This document shows, piece by piece, positions 24,162 through 31,394 of a DNA stretch of 33,238 nucleotides. This DNA is from Hyphomicrobiales bacterium (lineage in GTDB: Bacteria; Pseudomonadota; Alphaproteobacteria; Rhizobiales; Beijerinckiaceae): NCBI GenBank assembly GCA_003241815.1, contig QBLV01000015.1, positions 3,516 through 36,753 of the forward strand, given 5' to 3'. Every line of letters starts with the position of its first letter. Within the stretch, counting starts at the first letter, position 1. The notes beneath the pieces are model-generated. The model worked only from the letters and a program-made list of their open reading frames with translations, ran no database searches and was not told the DNA's origin. Position numbers and translations under genes: made by a program.

Positions 24162-25103
24162 TCAAGACATGCCGTCCGTGCCGGCTCCGCACACCAGGGC
24201 ACAGACACGAGTTCCTTGCTCTATGTTCAACCGTCCCGAATTCAGGGCTGCGAGGGAGGCCGCCCCTGAAAGGTCGGCACCGATGCCGAACTCAAACCAG
24301 AGCAAGCGGGCTGCGCTTTCCATCTCCTCGTCGCTGACGAGAACAATCTCATCGACCTTGTCGCGCACGACCTCGAAGATCGCCTGGTCCGTCTGCCGGC
24401 ACGACATCGTCGCGACGCGCGTCTCCAGCCGGTCCAGCGCCACCAGCCTGCCGGCCTGGAGGCAGGCATGCAGCGTCGGCGATCCCAACGGCTCGATGCC
24501 GATGATGCGCGTGGCGGGCCGCATGGCCTTCACAGCCGTCGAGAGACCGCTGATGAGCCCGCCACCGCCGATGGCGACGAGAATGACGTCCACATCCGGC
24601 ATGTCGTCGAGAACGTCGAGGCCAAGCGTGCCTTGTCCAGCCACCACGATGGGGTCACTGAAGGGATGCGCATAGGTCGCGCCGGTCCTTTCCGCAAAAG
24701 CCAGGGCGGCCGCATTGGCGTCGTCCCAGACATCGCCGACAATCTCAACCGAAGCACCCCATTGCTTCAGCTTCGTCACCTTGTCGGGAACGACGTTCGA
24801 CGGCAGGAAGATCTGTGCCTGAGCGCCAAGAACATGCGCCGAGCGGGCGATGGCGAGCCCGTGATTGCCGCCTGAGGCGGTGACGATGCCGCGCCGACGC
24901 TGGGTGTCGCTCATGGTCAGAAGGCGGTTCATCGCTCCGCGCGCCTTGAAAGATCCGGCCGCCTGCAGCAGCTCGAGCTTCAGGGTCACCCAGACGCCCG
25001 CTGCGCTACCGTCCTTCAGCTGCGTATAGGCCAGCGTCGGCGTCTTGCGGATATAGGGCGCGATCCGCTGGCGTGCAGCTTCGATGTCGGCGAGGTCGAT
25101 CAC
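24162..25103 (-). CDS. PLP-dependent threonine/serine dehydratase family protein
   Basis: The protein has 313 residues from a GTG that overlaps the preceding stop (GTGA). It shows the fold-type II PLP pattern. Lys53 in AAGSFKARGAMNRLL would bind PLP, TASGGNHGLAIA near 75-86 holds the substrate loop, and GGGGLISGLSTAV near 174-186 binds the PLP phosphate. It is shorter than biosynthetic IlvA and lacks the C-terminal ACT-like regulatory domain, so it is probably catabolic. The usual reaction is deamination of threonine or serine to a 2-oxo acid and ammonia, although EutB of hydroxyectoine use belongs to the same superfamily. It is the last gene of the operon with the amino-acid ABC transporter and a deacylase, which suggests breakdown of an imported, N-acylated or hydroxylated amino acid. 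Confidence 0.88.
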   Translation of the reverse strand: MIDLADIEAARQRIAPYIRKTPTLAYTQLKDGSAAGVWVTLKLELLQAAGSFKARGAMNRLLTMSDTQRRRGIVTASGGNHGLAIARSAHVLGAQAQIFLPSNVVPDKVTKLKQWGASVEIVGDVWDDANAAALAFAERTGATYAHPFSDPIVVAGQGTLGLDVLDDMPDVDVILVAIGGGGLISGLSTAVKAMRPATRIIGIEPLGSPTLHACLQAGRLVALDRLETRVATMSCRQTDQAIFEVVRDKVDEIVLVSDEEMESAARLLWFEFGIGADLSGAASLAALNSGRLNIEQGTRVCALVCGAGTDGMS

Positions 25104-26140
25104 GACAGGTCTCCGCGATAGGGGGCTGCCACGATCAGGCAGCAGTTGCCCGGCCTGACCCGGCCGGGTTGCCGACGGCCGTAGAGGATGCCGTCGGCGG
25201 CGTAATGCAGCAGATCGGGCGGGCGGGTCGGATCCCAGGTGCAGTGGATGCGGCCAGCGGGCTGGCCCGCGCTGACCGTGACGCCATTGGCATGGAAGGG
25301 CTCGAAGATGCCGTCCGCAGAGGCATAGACATAGGCCGCTGTGCTAGGCAGTTCGAGGACGGCGCCTTCCCCGCGCCGCGGCTCCGGCGCGTCGCGCGAA
25401 ACGATCCCGAGATGATCGAGCACATTGGCGACCCCGCGCCGGCAAACCCTCAGGGCTTCGAGCGAGACCGTGCCCCCACCGGCCATCTCGGTGCCGACCG
25501 TAACGAGCCCCGCACGGCACGCGGCGGCCGTCGCCGTTCGTGGTTCGCCGAGATTGCTGATCACCACGGTCATGGGCGCGTCGAACGCTTGCACCGCAGC
25601 GACATTGCGCTTGTGCAGCGCCGGATCGTCGGTCGGCTCGACGATCGCGCTCGGGATGATGTCGAGCGAGGAGCCGCCGGAATGCAGATCGAGGAAAGCG
25701 TCGCCGAGCGGCAGGATGTGGTCGCTGACAAACGCCGAGATCTGCTGCGTGATGGTGCCGCGCGGATCGCCCGGGAAGGTACGGTTGAAATTCAGCCCAT
25801 CGATCGGCGAGGTGCGCTTTCCGGCGATGACGGCATGGACGTTGTTGGCCGGCATCAGGATCAACCGGCCCTGAACGCGGCCGGGATCGAGATCGCGGAT
25901 CATGTCGCAGATCGTGATCGGCCCCTCATACTCGTCGCCATGGTTGCCGCCTTCGAGGATCGCGGTCGGCCCCGAGCCGTTCTTGATGATCGCGATCGGG
26001 ACACGCGTCGCGCCCCAGGCATCGTCGTCGGGTGAATGCGGGATCATCAGGAAGCCGGTCTGCTTGCCCTCGCGCTCCGGGTCCACCGTCAGGAAGGCGC
26101 TGGAGGGTCGCGGGATGGGCTTCGGGCGTTTGCTGCTCAT
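25100..26140 (-). CDS. Zinc-dependent deacylase, AstE/aspartoacylase family, DoeB-like
   Basis: The protein has 346 residues from the ATG at 26140. An open extension to 26176 would need a TTG start. Predicted zinc ligands are His67 and Glu70 in GGNHGDEYEGP, and His153 in FLDLHSGGSS. The substrate-binding segment RTSPIDGLNFNRTFPGDPRG lies at 109-128. Overall the N-terminal half (GFLMIPHSPDDDAWGATRVP, then IIKNGSGPTA) strongly recalls DoeB/EutE, the N-alpha-acetyl-diaminobutyrate deacetylase of ectoine breakdown. The other ectoine genes (DoeA hydrolase, aminotransferase, semialdehyde dehydrogenase, EutC) are not in this window, so I leave the substrate open: an N-acylated amino acid is likely. 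It overlaps the dehydratase start and follows the transporter. Confidence 0.88.
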   Translation of the reverse strand: MSSKRPKPIPRPSSAFLTVDPEREGKQTGFLMIPHSPDDDAWGATRVPIAIIKNGSGPTAILEGGNHGDEYEGPITICDMIRDLDPGRVQGRLILMPANNVHAVIAGKRTSPIDGLNFNRTFPGDPRGTITQQISAFVSDHILPLGDAFLDLHSGGSSLDIIPSAIVEPTDDPALHKRNVAAVQAFDAPMTVVISNLGEPRTATAAACRAGLVTVGTEMAGGGTVSLEALRVCRRGVANVLDHLGIVSRDAPEPRRGEGAVLELPSTAAYVYASADGIFEPFHANGVTVSAGQPAGRIHCTWDPTRPPDLLHYAADGILYGRRQPGRVRPGNCCLIVAAPYRGDLS

Positions 26141-26208
26141 GGCTGGCTCGCGGACATAACAAAGGCTTCGGAGCAAAGGCTCCGGCCGCCGGGGTTTGAG
26201 AGGGAAGG

Positions 26209-26230
26209 GCCGGGCGTTTTCACGCCCGGC
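26209..26230 (-). terminator. Strong hairpin between the binding-protein and deacylase genes
   Basis: GCCGGGCG (26209-26216) and CGCCCGGC (26223-26230) are perfect eight-base arms with a six-base loop. No U tract follows on the minus strand, so full termination is doubtful. Partial termination or protection of the upstream mRNA end is more likely, which would keep the binding protein in excess over the downstream enzymes. Confidence 0.6.
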
Positions 26231-26245
26231 TGGCTTTGGGTCAGC

Positions 26246-27028
26246 TCAGAGCGTGGGCAGCGGGTCCATCGGCATGTCGAGATACGTCCGATGGAGCCGG
26301 TCGAGTTCGCCGTTCATCGTGTTGAAGAAGATGAAGCCGTCGAGCCAGCGCACGAGGTTATGCTGGTCCATCTGCACGCCCATATGGGCGGGGCTGCGCC
26401 GAATGGTGAACTTGCGCTCGAACTCCTTGCCCGGGTTCTGCTTGGCAAGCGCCTGCGCGACGATGCTGTTGGTGGCGAGAAGATCGGCCTGGCCGGTGAT
26501 GTAGGCGGCTGCAGCGGTCGCGTCGTCCTCGGTGCGCATCAGGCTCGCCTTCGGCGCGGAAGCGCTGATTGCAAGCTCCTGGGTCGTGCCTTTGGCGGCA
26601 GCGACCCGGGCCGAACCGATAGTCTCCGGGCTGCTCACGGTCGATGATTTCGCCCCATAGACGGCAAGGAAGGTGTTGGCGTAGGGCGCGGTGAACTGAA
26701 TCTGCTTGGCCCGTTCTGGAGTCAGCCCCATCACCGAGATGACGATATCGACCTTGTCGGTGAGCAGGAACGGGATGCGGTTGGCGCCGGTGATCTGCTG
26801 CATCTCCAGCTTCACGCCGAGGCCCTTGGCAACCATCTCCGCCATCTCGATGTCGAAGCCGATCGCCTTGCGGTTCGCGTCCTGCGAGCCGAAGGGCGGC
26901 GCGTCGAGCGGCACGCCGATGCGGACGACACCCTTGGACAGGATGTCCTGGAGCTTGTCGGCCCTGGCTTCCACCGAGCCGATAACGGCGATGGCCAGCG
27001 CGGCCAGGCCCGTGAAGAATGAACGCAT
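26246..27028 (-). CDS. Amino-acid-type ABC transporter substrate-binding protein
   Basis: The protein has 260 residues with GGGGAG seven bases before the ATG. The Sec signal peptide (1-23) likely ends at EARA. The mature protein is a family 3 solute-binding protein. It begins DKLQDILSKGVVRIGVPLDAPPFG, then AIGFDIEMAEMVAKGLGVKL, the DIVISVMGLTPERAKQIQFT motif and the AKGTTQE hinge. It binds a small polar solute in the periplasm for the HisM/GlnP-type permeases encoded upstream. The deacylase and dehydratase downstream suggest an amino acid derivative. The binding protein comes after the ATPase in the operon, with 42 bases between them and a good ribosome binding site. Confidence 0.93.
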   Translation of the reverse strand: MRSFFTGLAALAIAVIGSVEARADKLQDILSKGVVRIGVPLDAPPFGSQDANRKAIGFDIEMAEMVAKGLGVKLEMQQITGANRIPFLLTDKVDIVISVMGLTPERAKQIQFTAPYANTFLAVYGAKSSTVSSPETIGSARVAAAKGTTQELAISASAPKASLMRTEDDATAAAAYITGQADLLATNSIVAQALAKQNPGKEFERKFTIRRSPAHMGVQMDQHNLVRWLDGFIFFNTMNGELDRLHRTYLDMPMDPLPTL

Positions 27029-27070
27029 GTTTGTCTCCCCTCGTTGAGCAACAGATCGTTTTTGGCTTCC

Positions 27071-27802
27071 TCAGTGCAGGACCGCGCTGAGGAAGGTCTG
27101 CAGTTCGGGTGTCTTCGGCTCGGCGAGGACCGCCGCGGCCTGACCCTCTTCGTGAATTCGGCCTTCGTGCATGAAGACGACGCGCGAGCCGAAACGACGC
27201 GCGAAGCCCATCTCGTGGGTTACGAGGATCATGGTCATGCCCTCCTGCGCCACAGATTCGAGCACTTTCAGGACCTCGCCGGTCAGCTCGGGGTCGAGCG
27301 CGGAGGTGACCTCGTCGAACAGCATGAGCTTGGGCCGCATCGCCAGCGAGCGCGCGATCGCAACGCGTTGCTGCTGACCGCCCGAAAGCTGCGAAGGGAA
27401 GGCGTCGAGCTTCTCCTCGAGGCCGACACGCCGCAACACTTCACGCGCCAGTTCACGGGCTTCCTCGGGCGGCTGCTTCTTCACGACGCGCGGTGCCAGT
27501 GTGATGTTTTCGCTGACGGACAGATGCGGAAACAGATTGAAGCTCTGGAAGACGATGCCGACCTCCTGCCGGAGCTTGCGCAGATTGGTCCCCGGGTCGT
27601 TGACCCGCACCCCGTCGACGCTGATGCTGCCGGCCTGGATCGGTTCAAGCCCGTTGATGCAGCGCAGCAGCGTGCTTTTGCCCGAGCCCGATCGACCGAT
27701 GACGGCCACGACCTCGCCCTTGGCGATGTCGAGCGAGACATCCTTGAGCACAGGCACCGTGCCGTAGCTCTTGTTGATCCCCTGGATTTCAACGAGCGAC
27801 AT
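27071..27802 (-). CDS. Amino-acid-type ABC transporter ATPase (GlnQ/HisP type)
   Basis: The protein has 243 residues, the usual length. Walker A is GRSGSGKST near 36-44, the Q-loop is in VFQSFNLFPHLSV, the signature is LSGGQQQRVAIARSLA near 140-155, Walker B is LMLFDEVTSALDPE near 161-174, and the switch histidine is in LVTHEMGFA. The Walker B follow-up residue is Val where Pro is common, a known variation. The ATG at 27802 lies inside the end of the permease gene (14-base overlap), with GGAAG close upstream. It drives uptake through the two HisM/GlnP-type permeases. Confidence 0.94.
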   Translation of the reverse strand: MSLVEIQGINKSYGTVPVLKDVSLDIAKGEVVAVIGRSGSGKSTLLRCINGLEPIQAGSISVDGVRVNDPGTNLRKLRQEVGIVFQSFNLFPHLSVSENITLAPRVVKKQPPEEARELAREVLRRVGLEEKLDAFPSQLSGGQQQRVAIARSLAMRPKLMLFDEVTSALDPELTGEVLKVLESVAQEGMTMILVTHEMGFARRFGSRVVFMHEGRIHEEGQAAAVLAEPKTPELQTFLSAVLH

Positions 27803-28439
27803 CGAGCTTCCGCTCGAGTGAGCGGCTCCATTGGGTCAGAGGGAAGCAGAGGGCGAAATAGATGCAGGCGACGGTGATGAAGACTGCGAAAGGTTGGTAG
27901 GTGCCGGCTGCGGTGAGCTGGCCTTCGCGCGTGAGCTCCACCAGCCCGATCGTCGCAGCCAGCGAGGTGTTCTTGATGAGCTGAACCAGGAAGCCGACCG
28001 TCGGCGGGATGGCGATCCGGATCGACTGGGGCACGATCACGTAGCGCAGCTGCTGGGCCGTCGAGAGGCCAAGCGAAGCTCCAGCCTCCCATTGCGTCTT
28101 GGCGATCGAGACCAACGCACCTCGCCAGATCTCGCCGAGGAAGGCGCTGCCATAGATCGAGAAGGCGACGGCCGCGGCGAGCCAGGGGTTTACCGAGATG
28201 CCGATCAGCGGCAGGCCGAAGAAAATCAGGAAGAGCCAGACCAGCAGCGGCGTGCCCTGCACGATCCAGATATAGGTCGCGACCAGCCAGCGCAGCGGCG
28301 CGATCGGCGAGATGCGGGCGATGGCGAGGATCAGGCCGAGCAGGGCCGAACCGGCGAAGGCCGTTGCGGTCAGGGCCAGCGTCCAGCGTGCCGCGGCGAC
28401 CAGATACATGACGTCGATATAGGAGAAGGTCCGGATCAT
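27789..28439 (-). CDS. Amino-acid-type ABC transporter permease (second)
   Basis: The protein has 216 residues from the ATG at 28439, which overlaps the stop of the first permease (ATGA). Membrane helices are seen at about 15-40, 48-75, 82-105 and 175-205. The conserved IVQGTPLLVWLFLIFFGLP segment lies near 59-77, and the EAA-type ATPase contact is EAGASLGLSTAQQLRYVIVPQ near 124-144. It forms a heterodimeric channel with the first permease of the HisMQ/GlnP type in the inner membrane. Confidence 0.93.
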   Translation of the reverse strand: MIRTFSYIDVMYLVAAARWTLALTATAFAGSALLGLILAIARISPIAPLRWLVATYIWIVQGTPLLVWLFLIFFGLPLIGISVNPWLAAAVAFSIYGSAFLGEIWRGALVSIAKTQWEAGASLGLSTAQQLRYVIVPQSIRIAIPPTVGFLVQLIKNTSLAATIGLVELTREGQLTAAGTYQPFAVFITVACIYFALCFPLTQWSRSLERKLDVAR

Positions 28440-29098
28440 CGCCTGACGAACGCCCAGTAATAGATGCCCGCGAACAGGCCGCGGAAGGCGAAGGCGAGCC
28501 CGAGATAGAGCACGCCGATCACGGTATAGACCTCGAAATCGCGGAACGTGCGCGACTGCACGATAGAGGCTGCGTGGAACAGATCCTCCACCGAAATCTG
28601 CGAGACGACACTCGTCGCCAGCATCAGCAGAACAAACTGACTGGCGAGCGCTGGAAACATCGCCTTGAGCGCCGGGAACACCACGACATAGCGAAAGACC
28701 TGCAGCCCCGAGAGACCGAGCGAATGACCGGCCTCGACCTGCGCTTTGGGCACGGCCTCGAAGCCGGCGCGGACGATCTCGGTCGTGTAAGCGCCAAGGT
28801 TGATCACCAGCGCGATGATCGCCGCCGTCAGGCCGTCGAGCCGGATGCCAAAGCTGGGCAGACCGAAGAAGATCAGGAAGAGCTGGACCAGCAGCGGTGT
28901 GTTGCGGATGACCTCGACATAAGCGGTCACGATACGCTTCAACCAGCCCGGCCCGTAGACACGCGCTGCCGCACAGGAGACGCCGATGACCAGGCCGCCG
29001 AGCATGGTGCAGGCCGAGAGCAGCAGCGTGATCCAAACGCCGTCGAGAAGGGACTCCCAGGCCGCAAAGACGTCGCGAAACTGGAGCCCATACTTCAT
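28436..29098 (-). CDS. Amino-acid-type ABC transporter permease (first)
   Basis: The protein has 220 residues from the ATG at 29098. The pattern is that of HisQ/GlnP-type permeases: EVIRNTPLLVQLFLIFFGLP near 62-81, NLGAYTTEIVRAGFEAVPKAQ near 100-120, and the EAA loop EAGHSLGLSGLQVFRYVVFP-like segment near 122-142. There are about five membrane helices. It is the first gene of the operon of six genes (permease, permease, ATPase, binding protein, deacylase, dehydratase), and its promoter side faces the IclR regulator. Confidence 0.93.
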   Translation of the reverse strand: MKYGLQFRDVFAAWESLLDGVWITLLLSACTMLGGLVIGVSCAAARVYGPGWLKRIVTAYVEVIRNTPLLVQLFLIFFGLPSFGIRLDGLTAAIIALVINLGAYTTEIVRAGFEAVPKAQVEAGHSLGLSGLQVFRYVVVFPALKAMFPALASQFVLLMLATSVVSQISVEDLFHAASIVQSRTFRDFEVYTVIGVLYLGLAFAFRGLFAGIYYWAFVRR

Positions 29099-29197
29099 CG
29101 CGCTCGGCCCCGACGGAACCGGAGATGCGCGGCGGGCTGCCTGAGACGGCTGGACTGAATGGGTAGAAGCAGTGCCATTTACCCCTCTTTACGGTGA

Positions 29198-29226
29198 GGC
29201 TAGGTTAGCTTCTTATTTGATGTCAA
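29198..29226 (-). promoter_or_regulatory. Candidate promoter of the amino-acid transporter operon
   Basis: A consensus TTGACA box (minus strand, 29226-29221) lies in the 137-base gap between the IclR gene and the first permease. At 17 bases spacing the -10 position reads CTAGCC, which is poor, so an activator may be needed. The box is ten bases from the IclR start codon, so IclR binding here could control both directions. Confidence 0.35.
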
Positions 29227-29235
29227 GCTTCACAT

Positions 29236-30033
29236 ATGAAACAGGGCGACATGGCCGAGTTCTCTGAACATGCTGGCGACGACAAAACCTCCTACGCCGC
29301 GCCGGCGCTGGAGAAGGGACTCGATATTCTCGAGCTGTTGGCCGAGGTCGGCGAACCTCTGTCGACTCGTGCCATCGCCGAGCGGCTGGAGCGCTCGAAA
29401 AGTGAGATCTTCCGCATGGTTTTCGTCCTGCAGCAGCGCGGCTATCTCGTGCGCGAGGCGGGCACGGACCGGCTGGCGCTGTCGCGCCGCCTCTTCGATC
29501 TCGGCATCAGGACGCCGGGCGGGCGGCAACTGACCTCGATCGTGCTGCCTCTGATGGAACGCTTCAGTGAGGAAAGCGGCCAGGCGGCCCATCTGGTCGT
29601 ATTGAGTCGGGGGCAGACAGTCGTCATCGCCACGACTTCGGGCCATCTCGATGCGACGGTGGCCGTCCGACCGGGCTATGGCCGCCCCGCTCTGGAAGCC
29701 AATTCCGGCGTGCTCATCCTCGCCTTCCAGTCCGAACCCCGCCGACGGGCGCTGATGCGCGACGGCAGCCCCACCGACCAGGAGCGGCTCGACGATCCCG
29801 CGCTGGTGCAAGTCCTGGCCGATATCAGATCACTCGGTCACCGCATCGCCCCAAGCCGTGACATCATGGCGGTCACCGACATCGCCTGCCCGGTCATCGG
29901 GCCGGCCGGGTATGCCGAAGCAGCGATCCTGGTGCCCTCGCTGCAGCGGCACGGCTGGGTGACGGATGAAACAGCGATCCTCGAAACGCTGAAAGCGGTT
30001 TGCAAGGAGGCGGGCGCGCAGCTTGCCTTCTGA
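29236..30033 (+). CDS. IclR-family transcriptional regulator
   Basis: The protein has 265 residues from the ATG at 29236. An ATG at 29251 has a slightly better AGGG upstream and is an alternative. The N-terminal winged helix (about 20-85) has ALEKGLDILELLAEVGEPLS, AIAERLERSKSEIFRMVFVL and RGYLVRE. The C-terminal IclR effector domain (about 90-260) contains ERFSEESGQAAHLVVLSRGQ and ITDIACPVIGP-like segments. IclR proteins sense small organic acids or amino acid derivatives. Its head-to-head position with the six-gene transporter-deacylase-dehydratase operon makes that operon the probable target. Confidence 0.92.
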   Translation: MKQGDMAEFSEHAGDDKTSYAAPALEKGLDILELLAEVGEPLSTRAIAERLERSKSEIFRMVFVLQQRGYLVREAGTDRLALSRRLFDLGIRTPGGRQLTSIVLPLMERFSEESGQAAHLVVLSRGQTVVIATTSGHLDATVAVRPGYGRPALEANSGVLILAFQSEPRRRALMRDGSPTDQERLDDPALVQVLADIRSLGHRIAPSRDIMAVTDIACPVIGPAGYAEAAILVPSLQRHGWVTDETAILETLKAVCKEAGAQLAF

Positions 30034-30444
30034 TGGCATTGTCATGCCCTCAGCACAGAAAAACGCCCGGTTCTGCTTGGTGCATTCGGACTTTTCGCGA
30101 TCTGCAAGCGCCATCGCTCAAGCCCGACCCGAACTGGTTTCGAGGCGGATCTTTCTGCTGCTGGGGCTGCAGATGCGCGGGCTGATCAAAGTGTGCGGAT
30201 CTGCTCTCGAATTCTTCCGGATTCATACCGTGCCGCGCCAACACGGCGAGCGCGCTGACCCTGTAAACGGTCGGAGCTCCCTGAGGATGACCATTGGGGC
30301 GAAGGAGCCGCCATCTCGGTTGAGCAGATATCGGTGGGCCTTCCGGGGCATTGAAGTCCGTCTGATTTGTTACAGCGTTTGTAACGTCAGAATGGACAGA
30401 AGCCCTGTGCCGTCAAGAGTCTCAGCCACATCAAGGAGATGGGC
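30034..30444. other. Non-coding region between the IclR gene and tRNA-Thr
   Basis: A plus-strand open frame across this stretch (30023-30466) runs into the tRNA and has no recognisable motif, so I do not call it. A perfect inverted repeat GTTACA-GCGTT-TGTAAC lies at 30369-30385, in a locally A/T-richer stretch about 60 bases from the tRNA 3' end. No integrase gene is present, although this is the side where one would be expected for an island inserted at this tRNA. Confidence 0.5.
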
Positions 30445-30469
30445 TGGTGCTGCGAGAGAGGATTGAACT
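30442..30469 (-). repeat. att-like direct repeat, right copy (within tRNA-Thr 3' end)
   Basis: This is the partner of 20034-20061, identical at 27 of 28 positions and in the same orientation. It covers the last bases of the tRNA gene and three bases beyond its CCA end. It would be the intact-tRNA end of an element lying to the left. Confidence 0.75.
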
Positions 30470-30519
30470 CTCGACCTCACCATTACCAATGGTGTGCTCT
30501 ACCACTGAGCTACCGCAGC
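30445..30519 (-). tRNA. tRNA-Thr (anticodon GGT)
   Basis: Reading the minus strand from 30519, the acceptor stem GCTGCGG pairs with TCGCAGC (last pair G-U). A D-arm GCTC-AGTGGTA-GAGC, anticodon stem CACCA/TGGTG and loop TTGGTAA follow. The anticodon is GGT. The variable loop is AGGTC and the T-arm is GAGAG-TTCAATC-CTCTC. Discriminator A and an encoded CCA (30447-30445) complete it, 75 bases in all. It reads the ACC threonine codon. Confidence 0.96.
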
Positions 30520-30698
30520 AGGATCGTCGGCCGGGGCGTCTGGCCGTCGCCGGGGCGAGGGGCAGTGCTGGCGTCGTTCCGAAGCGGCGTCCTGATGCCA
30601 CAACCCCCCGGCAGACGCAACCCGTCTTGTGATGGCCCCACAACGGCAGGGCGAGGGCCGATATCGTTGTGCTGAGGCGGAAGAGCCGGCCGGCGGGC

Positions 30699-31394
30699 TC
30701 AATCGGGCAGCAGGAGACGTGGGTCAATGCGAAACAGCCTGGCATCGCCGAGCAGATGCGCGCTGAAGCCCTCGCCCAGCAGCGGGCGGAACGCGGCGTC
30801 GCGCAGGTTCAGACCGCCGGCATAGGCGCCCATCGCCGGCATGACGCAGCGCTTCTGCGACAGGGCAAAGCAGCGCCGCCGCAGCGCCCGTCCGCGCATT
30901 CTCACTTTGCCGGCCGGATGAAGATGCCCTGCGATTTCGAACCCGGTCTCGCGTGCATCCGGCTCGTGCCGAAGGGTCACGCCGGCGAGGCTGATCGTCT
31001 CGGCCGTGTCGCCACCCATCGCGGCGCCGATCTGCGGATCGTGGTTTCCGGTCACCCAGATCCACTCGCGGCCGGTCTGCAGGTGGCGCAGCGCGGCGAG
31101 ATTCGTGGCACTGATGCGCGCCTGCGCCTCCCGGTCATGGAAGCTGTCGCCGAGCGCTATCACCCTGGCGGGGGCATGGCGCAGGATCGCCGCCGTCAAT
31201 GCGGCCAGCGTCGCGGCCGAATCATAGGGGGGCAGGAAGACGCCGCGCGCGGCGTAGGCCGAGCCCTTCTCGAGATGCAGATCCGCGACGACGAGCGTGC
31301 GCTCGTCGGGCAGCCATAGCGCGCCCGAGAGATCGGGCACGAGCGCCAGCCGACCCAGCATGAAGGCCGGAATCGCCATCGCGCTTGCCGTCAC
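30699..31394 (-). CDS. pdeM: Ligase-associated DNA damage response endonuclease PdeM
   Basis: The protein has 231 residues from a GTG that overlaps the helicase stop (GTGA). An ATG at 31379 is an alternative. It is a calcineurin-like metallophosphoesterase with all metal-binding motifs: Asp38-x-His40 (VADLHLEKG), Asp83 (GDSFHDRE), Asn117-His118 (GNHDP) and His157-x-His159 (GHLHP). Family proteins are encoded with an Lhr-like helicase, an ATP-dependent DNA ligase and an exonuclease, and are thought to act in DNA repair. Here the helicase lies directly upstream and coupled. The ligase and exonuclease, if present, lie outside the window. Confidence 0.92.
   Translation of the reverse strand: MTASAMAIPAFMLGRLALVPDLSGALWLPDERTLVVADLHLEKGSAYAARGVFLPPYDSAATLAALTAAILRHAPARVIALGDSFHDREAQARISATNLAALRHLQTGREWIWVTGNHDPQIGAAMGGDTAETISLAGVTLRHEPDARETGFEIAGHLHPAGKVRMRGRALRRRCFALSQKRCVMPAMGAYAGGLNLRDAAFRPLLGEGFSAHLLGDARLFRIDPRLLLPD

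Noticed and set aside
24162-29098. A full ectoine/hydroxyectoine utilisation cluster (ehu-eut)
   Set aside because: Only a DoeB-like deacylase and a generic dehydratase are present. DoeA/EutD, EutC, aminotransferase and semialdehyde dehydrogenase genes are missing from the window.
30023-30466. 147-codon open frame between the IclR gene and the tRNA
   Set aside because: It overlaps both the IclR end and the tRNA-Thr gene and has no family motif or ribosome binding site.
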